A stretch of DNA of 64,000 nucleotides from Strongylocentrotus droebachiensis (taxonomy: Eukaryota; Echinodermata; Echinoidea; Camarodonta; Strongylocentrotidae). Below are positions 11,823 through 23,800 of this stretch, in pieces (positions within the stretch are counted from its first letter, which is position 1; each line of letters starts with the position of its first letter). The notes under the pieces were generated by a model. It made no database searches, was not told the origin of the DNA, and was given only the letters and a program-made list of their open reading frames with translations. The position numbers were made by a program, and so were the translations under genes. The DNA lies in the NCBI GenBank assembly GCA_035222895.1, contig JAVYIG010009888.1, positions 1-64,000 of the forward strand, given 5' to 3'.

Positions 11823-14800
11823 GTAAGTTGAATGTCATATGTCCATAACATTCATTTTACCAATCAAACACAAATTGGCAACTCCGTGACATATCCTTCA
11901 GGGGTCTCCCCAATTTTCTCTCTATAAAACGTTGTTATAGAATAAAGGTATTTGTTGTGCTTTTCATAATTCAATTTATACTTTAGAATAACGTTGAAAA
12001 TTCACAGTTATTTGTTGTTTGCCACCTCCACGTTTGATGATAATGAGATAATAAGTTCACTCAAAGATGTTTTAAAGTGGGTACCGATCAATTGTGCTTT
12101 TCGTTGTTGAATTTGTACCACAAAACAACTTGAATAGTCCCAATTAATTTGGATGCCAATTTTCCGTTTGATGTTGAGATAAAGGTGAAAGGTAAAATTG
12201 AAGACATTCTGTTAGTAATTTTTGGACATAATTCATATATAAATGTTTTTCCACTTTTTTGTAATAAAGAAATAATTTCAACAATTCTCTTTAACTAATA
12301 TTGAATATCACAGTCAAAGCCCAGCAAGAAAGAGAAGAATATGGCGCTCTTAATGGACATAGAGACGAGGGGTCCAAGAGCCTTCACTAGCCTAGTAGAG
12401 TCCCTGATCGAGGCCAACCAAAAACATTTAGCAAAGTTGCTAGGATACTCAGCCTCTGGACCTTCACAGGGCCGGATGGGCCAGACCCAGGCTAAGACAG
12501 CTCATGTGAACAGACCGGCTCCATTTGGTCAACCAACCCAGCAATTGCCCGAGGGTAATTCGTAGATTAAAATTTCTGGATTGATTTATACATAAATTTG
12601 ACTACAAGAATAAATGATTAGATAAGAACACTGTTAACAAGATTGTTCAACCATTTTTCTTGTATTAGGCATATCAAAGTCTCTTAATAATAATAATAAT
12701 AACATTTATAGGGCGCTTTATACAGATGTTTCTAAGCGCACAGGTGGTACTGTCTAACTTTTAATTATTCAACATGTTTAATACCTTAAAAGCAACAAAG
12801 TAAAATGAAATATTACTAATACAATGCAATACAATACAATTGAGTTGAATGGAATTAACTACTTGTGTGCGCCTCCAGTAAACTATAACTGATTAAAAAG
12901 GTGGGTTTTGAGAAGGGTTTTGAATGATTCGATGGATGGGGCATTTTGAATATGGGGTGGGAGTTTGTTCCAGAGGGCGGGGGCAATCGATGAAAAGGCA
13001 CGGTCACCATAACGGGTTTTCGTTCGTGGGCCGTGAATTAATTGCATGGAGGAAGATGAACGGAGGGATCTGGCAGAAGAGGAGGATCGAAGGGAGACTA
13101 GGTCAAGAAGATATTTAGGGGCAAGGTTATGTGTTATTTTGTACGAAAGAAGTAGGATTTTGAAAGTAATGCGAGAATGGACCGGTAGCCAATGAAGTGA
13201 GCGAAGAACGGGTGATATATGGTCAGATTTCCTACTTAATGTGATCAATCTAGCTGCTGAATTTTGGATGCGCTGGAGAGGAGATATATGAGAAATTGGG
13301 AGGCCGGCAAGGAGGGAGTTGCAATAGTCCAGATGGCAGGAGACGAAGGCGTGGACAAGTCTTTCAGTGGAGGCTTTGTCAAGCAGTCGCCTGATCTTTC
13401 CAATTTTGTAGATGCCCCAAGATGCAGATTTGCAGACGTTTTTGATGTGCTTTTGTAGAGTAAGGTGTTTGTCCAATGTGATGCCCAGGTCTCTAACATA
13501 TTCAGAGGTCTTTAGTACACCCTCGTCGGTTGTCAGAACTGGTAGAGGCACTGTGCTCCTGAACTGTGAGGAAAAATGGATCAGTTCTGACTTGTTTTCA
13601 TTAAGACGGAGTTTGTTATTGGCTGACCAGACCTTGATGTCTAAAAGACAATCTTTTAGGGAATTAACAGCATCGACTTTACCACGAGGTGACATAGTTA
13701 AATAAATTTGAGTGTCATCTGCATACATAGCGTAGTTCACACCCTGATGATGAGTGATGGTTCTTGCGAGAGGACCAGTGTAAAGAAGAAACAGCAGAGG
13801 GCCGACGACGGAGCCTTGAGGAACTCCGCAGCTGAAAGCAAGTGGAGCTGAGCAGGTCCCGTTGATTATTACCCTCTGTGTACGGCCTTGTAGATATGAC
13901 TTGATCCATTGCAGGGCAGTCCCTGAGATGGAGTAGTCATTTTCAAGACGATGTAGCAGCACGGTGTGGTCAAGCGTGTCAAACGCTGCGGAATAGTCCA
14001 AAAGAAGTAGAACGGCCTCATCACCCTTGTCAACAGCAAGGAGTAGATCGTTGAGTACTTTCAACAATGCAGTTTCTGTTGAGTGGAGGCTGCGGTATGC
14101 GGACTGGTTTCCGGGGAGCAGATGGTGACTGTCCACGTAATACATGAGTTGGTTAGCCACGATTCTTTCAAAGACCTTGCTCACAAATGGCAAATTGGCA
14201 ATTGGGCGGTAATTGCCAAGGACATTTGAGTCTAGGTTAGGCTTTTTCAACAGAGGGACAACGAGTGACGTTTTGAATGTCAGAGGAACCACACCCGATG
14301 ACAATGATGCATTGATGATGTAGGTCAGGACCGGAAGCAGTTCATCAAGGCAATCTTTGAGCAGCCAAGTTGGAATAGGATCCAGACTGCAGGATTTCGG
14401 TGGAGTAGACTTGATTAGACGTTGAAGCTGGACTTCAGTCACTGGCATAAACCCACTCAGGCTACAATTTAGCGAGTTCTCAGGAGGTTGGACATGTGAC
14501 TGCAAATAATTAACATTAACACTGCTACATAGTTCTTCTACTATTTCTTCTTCTTCTTCTTCTCCCACATAATATATAATATTTGATATTGTGCGCTTTG
14601 GTCGGTTTTAACTAGTAAACTGCATAATAAAAGACAATTTTTATTTATTTTTTCCTTGCGGTTCAAACATGCTTCACATTTTCTCTACCATGTAGGACAT
14701 GGAATGCTTTAAACAACAATAAGCACACCCTTATGGGAGGATGAATGACCATACACCATGATCTTTGCCTATTATTGATCATGTTATTATTTTGATCTCT

Positions 14801-17800
14801 ATTTAGTTTGGCCTGCCAGAGGTAGCAGTGGTGACTACAGCTCAACTCAAATGGATGCCTCAGGCTCGTATCCACAAACTATGGTGGATAGTGATCTTGT
14901 AAGTGGATGGAATTCTCCCTAATCATTGTCCTTACATAACGTAAAGATATTTTACAACTAAGACAGTACAAAAAAAGAATATCTTACAAGTTATATAAGA
15001 AATGTTGTTCTCAGCAAACGACACACACAAAAGTCAAAAGTCAAAAGTCACGGTAAACTTGAAGGCAAGATTTCAACAACGACAAAAGCCTAAGTAAAAC
15101 TATAAACTCTAAGATATTGCCAGTGCTAACAGCACGTTTACTTTGCTACAAAAATACCCCCAAAATACATAACATATTATATATATATTAATTCATATTA
15201 TGCATCATTTATTATATATTCACAAAGACGTTTCATTAAATTATTAGAGAAAGAAGACGATTCGTTGTACCGTTCTTTACTCTTGATCCTCGTCTGAATT
15301 TAGTTTCCTTCTCCCGCGGCGCAGAAGCTTTGACGTTTCATTTAATTATTACACAAAGAAGACGATTCGTTGTACTGTTTACGACTCTTAATCCTTGTCT
15401 GAATTCAGTTCCCCCTCCCGCGCGAAACTCTGAAGCTTTGACGTTTCATTAGATTATTAGAGAAAGAAGACGATTCGTTGTACCGTTCTCGACTCTTAAC
15501 CCTTGTCTGAATGAAGTTTCCCCCAACCGCGCGAAGCGCGGAAGCTTTGGCGTTTCATTAAAATATTAGAGAAAGAGGATGATTCATTGTTCCGTTCTTG
15601 ATTCTTAATCATTGTTTGAACTTAGTTTGCCCGAAAATGTTAAACCTCTGATTTCTTTAACTGATATTATAGGAAAGTGAAACTTCCAGAAAATACAAGT
15701 CTGTCTCGAAGTCGTCACAGCGGATAAAAAGTCACATTTCGTATGGAAAAAAAACTTGTCGGCCGACCGACATTATACATCTAATCGACTTCAAACTTCT
15801 GTATTGATATAGTACACGAGGATCGAGCAAGAATACCGACACAGCTGACCCGACACAGCAACATATTTATGTATGTCTTCCTTGCTACCTGGACGAGACG
15901 ACTCCACCCAACAAACATCCTCTCTCTCTCTCTCTTACTCCCACCCCTCCTCTCTCAGGCTCTTACCTCCCCTCTCTCTCCTCTCTTTCACCCACCGTTG
16001 CTTTTGTTTCTTTCTATTTTTCCTTTTCTCCTTTTCTTTCTTTCTTTCTTTCTTTCTTTCTTTTCCTTTCCTCTCCTCCCTCTTTTTTTCTCTTTCTTCT
16101 CTTCTCTTCTCTTTCTTTTCTTCCTTTTCTTTTTTTCTTTTCTTTCCCTTTCCCTCTTTTTTTCCCCTCCACCTTTTCTACCTGTTGTTGTAGTTCCACG
16201 TGCACATTAACATGTACAGTGCAAGTGACTTTAAGCAAGGATGAGTCAATTTCTTATCATTATGTTGATTCCAAAACCTTACGCTATATTCTTTTTACAC
16301 TATGCATCATCAACTTTTTGCATATCACTTCCAGACACTTTCTTTCATAATGCTATTGCATGATCAGAACTCAACTTTAATTATCTCTAAATAATAACAT
16401 GCCAAATTGTCAACAAGATCTCGAATGTAATCAGTTCATTCAGGGGCGTCGCTAGACCTTTTTCAGTGGGGGGGTGTAGAGGCCAACGATTACCGACAAA
16501 ACTAGCCACCAATTACCGACAAAATTAAATGTCCAATATCTACAAATTTAACCCTATAAACCCGGGGCCGAAGGCTAAACTATTTTCCTATGAACTATCT
16601 TTAGTACTTGCGTATGCGCAAATGGTCATTTTCCTCGACGACATAAATATATGAATTATTTCGTCAACTTAGTCAGCATCATAGCTATATTTTAATGCAG
16701 GCGCGGAGCTAGGATCTTATTTTAGGGAGGGGCGGTAGAGAGCAAGCGAATCACTTAAAGAGCGCGCGAAACGCGCTCATTAGGGGGGTGGGTGATAGGC
16801 CTCCCGCGCGAAGCGCGGAAGCTTAAACGTTACCTTAAATTATTAGGAAAAGAAGACGATTTATTGTACCGTTCTCGACTGTTAATCCTTGTCTGAAAGA
16901 AGTTCCTCCCCCTTCCCGCGCGAAGCGCGAAAGCTTTGACGTTTCATTAAATTATTATAAAAGTAGGACGATTTGCTGTACCGTTCTCGACTGTTAATCC
17001 TTGTCTGAAGTTTCTCCCCCTCCCGCACAGCGCGGAAGCTTTGACGTTTCATTAAATTATGAGAAAAAAGTAGACGATTCAATGTACTGTTCTCGACTCC
17101 TAATCCTTATCTGAATTCAGTTCTCCCCCTCCCGCGCGAAGCGCGGAAGTTTTGGCGTTTCATTAAATTATAACAGAAAGTAGACGATTCGTTGAACCGG
17201 GCTCGACTCTTAATCCTTGTCTGAATTCAGTTTTTACCCCTCCCGCGCGAAGCGCGGAAGTTTTGGCGTTTCATTAAATTATTAGAGAAAGTAGACGATT
17301 CGTTGAACCGTGCTCGACTCTTAATCCTTTGACGTTTCATTAAATTATGAGAAAAAAGTAGACGATTCGGTGTACTGTTCTCGACTCCTAATCCTTATCT
17401 GAATTCAGTTCTCCCCCTCCCGCGCGAAGTAGACGATTCGTGGAACCGTGCTCGACTCTTAATCCTTGTCTGAATTCAGTTTTTTCCCCTTCCGCGCGAA
17501 GCGCGGAAGCTTTGGCGTTTCATTAAATTATTAGAGAAAGTAGACGATTCGTTGAAACGTGCTCGACTCTTAATCCTTGTCTGAATGAAGCTTCCCCCTA
17601 CCGCGCAAAGCGCGGAAGTTTTGGCGTTTCATTAAATTATTAGAGAAAGTAGACGATTCGTTGAACCGTGCTCGACTCTTAATCCTTTGGCGTTTCATTA
17701 AATTATTAGAGAAAGTAGACGATTCGTGGAACCGTGATCGACTCTTAATCCTTGTCTGAATGAAGCTTCCCCCTACCCCGCGAAGCGCGGAAGTTTTGAC

Positions 17801-20800
17801 GTTTCCTTAAATTATTAGAGAAATAAGACGATTCGTTGTACCGTTCTCAACTCGTCTAAATGAAGTCTTCCCCTTCCGCGCGAAGCGCGGAATTTTTGGC
17901 GTTTCATCACAATATAGAGAAAGGAAGACGATTTATCGTACCGTTAACGACTCTTAATAAGTCATATATTTTGTCTGAATTCAGTTTCCCCCTCTCGCGC
18001 GAAGCGCGGAAGCTTTGAAGTTCCTTAAATTATTAGAGAAAGAAGACGATTCGTTGTACCGTTTTCGACTCTTAATAAGCCCTATTTGTCTGAATTCAGT
18101 TCCCCCCTCTCGCGCGAAGCCCGGAAGCTTTGACGTTTCCTTAAATTATTAGAGAAATAAGACGATTCGTTGTACCGTTCTCGACTCGTCTAAATTAAGT
18201 TTTCCCCTTCCGCGCGAAGCGCGGAATCTTTGGCGTTTCATCACAATATAGAGAAAGGAAAACGATTCGTCGTACCGTTGTTGATTCTTAAACCTTGTTA
18301 GAATTTAGTTTCCCCGAAAATTTTAAACCTCTGATTTCTTTAGCTGATATTTTAGGAAAGTGAAACTTCGAGAAAATACAAGTATTGTAGTTGTAGTCAC
18401 TATCGAAGTCGTCACAGCGGATAAAAAGTCACAGTTCGTAGGGAAAAAAACTTGTCGGCCGACCGACAAGATACATCTCACCGAGCTCAAACTTCTGCAT
18501 TGATATTAGTACACGAGGATCGAGCAAGAGTACCGACACAGCTGACCCAACACAGCAACATAATTATTTGACCGTGTCTTTCTTGCTCCCTCGACGAGAC
18601 GACTTCACCCAACAACCCCCTTCTCTCTTTTACTCCCACTCCTCTTCTCTCAGGCTCTTACCTCCCTTCTCTCTCCTCTCTTTCACCCCCGTTTCTTTTG
18701 TTTCCCTTTTACTTTTTTTTTTCTTTTTTCCTTTTCTTTCTTTTCTTTTTTTTTCCTTTCTTTCCTCTCCTCCCTCTTTTTCTATTCTCTCTCTCTTTCT
18801 TCTCTTTTCTTTCCTTTCTTTTCCTTTCTTTCCTTTCTTTTCCTTTCTTTCTTTTCTTTTCCTTTTCTTTTTTCCTTTCTCTCCCTTTCCCTCTCTTTTT
18901 CCCCTCCCCCTTTTCTCTTTTTTCCCGACGGCAGCGCAATTTTACCGACAAAATCCTGACAGGTGGGGGGGTGTCGCACCCCCCACACCCCCCCTTTGGC
19001 GACGCCCCTGAGTTCATTACATTTACCAGTGTATTGAACGTATTGAATGTTTTCTTCCATAGGCCTACAAAATGAAATCTAGACCTAGAGGTATAGCACT
19101 CATTATCAACAACAAAAACTTCAACACCATGAAGAAGAGGACAGGAACGGACGTAGACTGTCGCAACTTAGAGAATGTCTTCAAACAGCTTGGCTTCAAT
19201 GTAATTGTACACAATGATCTCACAGGAAGGGTGAGCACATGTGCGATTCTTAAGAGCATCATCAACATGGCCTTCTGTTGAAATCTATGTTGATATTTTT
19301 CATAAGAACTTGTCAAAATATTTGATAATTCCACTGTCTCTTTTGACCTTGAGTGTTTGGTTAATGTAGAATGATATTGAACATGGATCACTTGTCAGCA
19401 GAGCATGTATGGTTACAACCAGTAGGTCCACGGTACAACAGTAGTAATAACATTGTTTGTAATGCAGATGTAAGGAATACCTCCCCTCCTACAGACCCCC
19501 CCCCCCCCGCCCTTGTTTTAGCATGTCAAAATTCATGTGTAGTTCCATTGTGGTTCAGGGACAAAAGGTGTAATTATTCTTAATATTTCATCAAAATTTG
19601 TAGGATATCAAGCAGAAGATTGACCAAGTAAGAAGACACAACCACTCCCAGTTCGACTGCTTCATTTTCGCCATACTCACCCATGGGGAAGAGGGCTCCA
19701 TTTATGGCACGGACGAGCGTCTGGTGAAGATAGAGAACATAGTTGGTCCCTTTGGTTCTGATCGATGCCCGACTTTGAATGGAAAGCCCAAGCTCTTCTT
19801 CTTACAAGCATGTCGAGGGAGTAAGTCACACTTACATTACCATTGTCATCTTTTAGTGTCCGTTTGTTCCTATGTTGAAGGGTTGGACGTTTCATTTCCC
19901 ATGTGGCCCTTCTCCACGCCTTCTGGTCTTCAGCATTTGCCTTTGCTAGGGCCAGGTGCTGTCATATTTTTTTTTTTTTTTGGTCCCAAAAATTTCGCAA
20001 CGACTCAGCCAGCAGCTGAGGGGCTAAATTATAAAAATTAAAAAATTAAATTAAACAAAAAGGCAAAAGGTTTTTTTTCCCTGAAAATCATACACATTAA
20101 AAAAATCAAGGAGGGTTTACCCCCCCCCCCCCCCCCTGCGTACGCGCCTGAATGTAATGCTTCCTGGGAGAAATTTCAATAGTTTAAACATATTTGTGGC
20201 TTACACTCAGTAAATAAGATCGATTGATCGATGGCATATTTGGGACTCAAACATAATAGAGTCTCTTTTCAGGCTCATTGGACGAAATCAACTTGTATCC
20301 CTAGCAGGTCGAGGCCACTTAGGTAAGATACATTTTTGAACTCTTATTTTGTGCTAATGTCAGAGAGATTCGACGGTGGAGTAGAAGCAACAGACGGTAC
20401 TGCTGTACCCCCAACTGATAAAGCCGCAGGTGACGCTCGGGCCAAGGATCAGGAAAAACCTCAGGTCGATGAACAGGATGACGATCAGCTGGTCAACAAG
20501 ATGCTTAAAATGGATTTAGATTTCACCGATAGCTTTGCATCCAGTCGTAGTAAGGTGCCCAGTCAAAGCGACATGCTCCTTGCATATGCAACTGTGCCAG
20601 GTGAGATTTAATTTGGGGGATATTAAAGTTAATAATGAGTTCTATGAAAGCAGGATCTAAAATGCATATAGGCAATGTAATTGGGCAAATATGACAACAC
20701 ATGACCGTACATAATTCTTTACTATATACCACGTACTGCATGCCCTTGGATGCTTGTCTGGCCGTAATTGAATGCCTAAAACCTCTGAGCTTTAGGGGGC

Positions 20801-23800
20801 AACCCCACGCCGATTAGGCCAAAAAAACAATCATTTGGTTGTCTTCGACCGCCCGCTCGTCATTTTCGGGCCGCTCGCATTTTTTTATTTTTTTTAAATA
20901 TTTTTTTATATTTTTAATTCAATTTGTTTATTATTTTAAATTATTTATTTATTTATTTATTTTTTTAATTTTTTTTTCGGGGGAGCAATCTTAAATGCCA
21001 AACATACCATTTTATGCATTTGCAAGGATCAAAATGCGTCCCGTTGTCAGTTATGTCTTTTCAGTACGCAATTGGGTATTTATTAAACTTGCCATTTTTA
21101 TTTTTCTATGTCAAAATGCCGTTCATTCAAAACAGGTTCTGAGCATTCTTAAACTCATTTTAAAGCCCATCTGTACTAGTTTACAGGAGGGATTAGACCA
21201 CCCTGCAAGGTCACTTGACAGGTGGTCATCTCATCAAATCAGCTCTCAGTTGATATAAGATAAAGAGGATCATGGGGGACCAATGGTCACCGATTAGGCA
21301 TTGTTTGCTACATAGAGGGCGCAAGTAGATATAAGTAGTACAATGGAGATTTAAAAGGTGCTGTATTTCAAAGCCCAAAATACTTTCTGTGTTGGTCTTG
21401 ATATTCATTGTATATCAAACTAGTCTTTTACCATATTAAAGTGTTTTATAGACTTTGTTTTTTTTAATGCTTGACAATCCCAATGATTTTTTTTTATGGA
21501 AAAAAAATGGGGGAAGAAAAAAAAAGACACACAAAAAATGAAGTTTAAAAAAAAAAAAAAAAAAAAAAAAATCCGCCCGCCCGCCCCTACTGCAGAAAAG
21601 CAATCGAGGACAACAAAACAATTTTTTTTTTGGCCTTAGTGACCAGCCGGTGTCACAGATAATGTATCAAAATATGCTCATCTGACCTGCCTAAAACCCC
21701 TGAGCTTCCAGGGGCTCCACCCCATGACCTCCGCCGGGGCTTTTCCTCTCGACCCCACGCAAATGTACGCTACGCTCTACCTGATCATTAATACTTTAGC
21801 CCCCCCCCCCCCCGCCCCAACATTTACTTGCGTATGCGCAAATGGTCATTTTCCTCGACGACATAAATATACGAATTATTTCGTACTTAGTCAGCATCAT
21901 AGCTATATATTTTAATGCAGACGCGGAGCTAGGATCTCATTTTAGGGAGGGGCGGTATAGTGAGCAGGCGAATCACTCAAAGATCGCGCGAAGCGCGCTC
22001 ATTAGGGAGGTGTGGGTGATAGGCCTACCGCGCGAAGCGCGGAAGCTTAGACGTTTCCTTAAATTATTAGGAAAAGAAGACGATTTATTGTACCGTTCTC
22101 GACTGTTAACCCTTGTCTGAATGAACCCCCCCCCCCCCCCCTCCCGCGCGAAGCGCGAAAGCTTTGACATTTCATTTAATTATTAGAGAAAGTAGACGAT
22201 TTGTTAAACCGTGCTCGACTCTTAATCTTTGTCTGAATTCGGTTTACCCCTCCCGCGCAAAGCGCGGAAGTTTTGACGTTTCATTAAATTATGAGAGAAA
22301 GCAGACGATTCGTTGTACCGTTTTCGACTCTTAATAAGCGCTATTTATCTGAATTCAGTTTCCCCCTCTCGCGCGAAGTGCCGAAGCCTTGACGTTTCCT
22401 TAAATTATTAGAGAAAACAGACGATTGGGTGAACTGTTCTCGACTCTTAATTATCGTCTGAATTCAGTTTCCCCTTCCCGCGCTAAGCGCGAAAAGCTTA
22501 GACGTTTGATTTAATTATTATAGAAAGAAGACGATTCGTTGCACCGTTTTCAACTCTTAATAAGCCCTATTTATCTGAATTCAGTTTCCCCCTCTCGCGC
22601 GAAGCGCAGAAGCTTTGACGTTTCCTTAAATTATTAGAGAAAGCAGACGATTTGATGTACCGTTTTCGACTCTTAATAAGCGCTATTTATCTGAATTCAG
22701 TTTCCCCCTCTCGCGCGAAGCGCGTAAGCTTAGACGTTTGATTTAATTATTATAGAAAGAAGACGATTCGTTGCACCGTTTTCGACTCTTATTAAGCCCT
22801 ATTTATCTGAATTTAATGCAATTAATTCAATATAAACAACAAATGAATTCATTCATAGACCTACACAAACATCACATGCATTGCTTCCCTTAAATATCAT
22901 CCCCTCGTCCCTTAAGTTTTTTTAAACTATCACATTTTTTTCTTCTTCTTCTTCTTCCATTTTTTTCTCTCTTTTTTTTTGTAATATCAGGGGGGATGTT
23001 TGTACAGGCCATCCCCCCTACTTTAAGTCAGGGGGGATGCAGCCCCCCCCCCCCCCCCCATCCCCCCCGGGATTTACGCCCCTGCTTCTCCAGTTCATTT
23101 GTTGAGATTTGGAGGTGTTTAAATACGATTTCCATGAGGGTGCGTGTCATCTGCATATATCTTATGTTGTTAATACGCATTTTCGTCACCCATTTACATG
23201 GGTGTCGATCTGTCACTGATACCTATTCATCAGGGGGGATGATCTATTCATTCACCCCCCCCCTGAACAATAGGTATTACGTAAGGATCGACACCCATGC
23301 CCATTTGTATTCCACTATTTAGTTGTTAGATGTTCTTCATCACATATTCCAGGAATATAGGTTGAAGAAACTTGGAGAGAGGCGGCAGCCTTGTCTCACC
23401 CCAGTTATGACATCAAACCATTCAGTTATATTGACATATTGACATGCTTTTTTTAAAACAGGATTCGTGTCATGGAGGCACTCAGACAGAGGGAGCTGGT
23501 TTATCCAAGCACTGACAGAAACTATCATAGAGCATGCGAGAGATGAAGATCTTCTTTCGATGATCACCATGGTAATGATTTGTTTTCCAATTTCAGTGTT
23601 AAGAGCAATATGAAAATGGATGCTCTTTGTCCCATTCCAAAGACTTACTAATACTGCAAAGAAAACTTCTTTAACGAGTACAATATGAATAGCACTACAC
23701 TGTGTAAGCCGATCCCCATACAAAAAATGTAACTGAGAATCAATGGCCTATGTGATAAATGCCCATGCTTTCCTTTACGCCTTGGAGAGTGAGTGGGTAA

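Larger units (their letters stand above)
16441..19010. mobile_element. hAT-like non-autonomous TIR transposon, 2,570 bp, with perfect 8-bp TSD
   Basis: It begins CAGGGGCGTCGC and ends with the inverted form GCGACGCCCCTG, flanked by identical AGTTCATT octamers. CAGGG-type termini with an 8-bp target duplication are the hallmark of the hAT superfamily. The interior holds a left block (to ~16,790), a ~1.5-kb satellite array, a unique block and a ~330-bp polypyrimidine tract. No transposase frame exists, so mobilisation would need a helper. It lies in intron 3 of caspase A, 52 bp before exon 4. Confidence 0.92.

Noticed and set aside
12883-13909. Plus-strand and alternate minus-strand frames within the LINE
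   Set aside because: Shadows of the long RT frame; no independent motifs.
15869-16238. Overlapping 74-113 aa open frames on both strands
   Set aside because: They are translations of a polypyrimidine tract; composition alone explains them.
18568-19075. Several 92-147 aa open frames
   Set aside because: They lie on the hAT-element pyrimidine tract, with no motif and no homologous counterpart outside that repeat.
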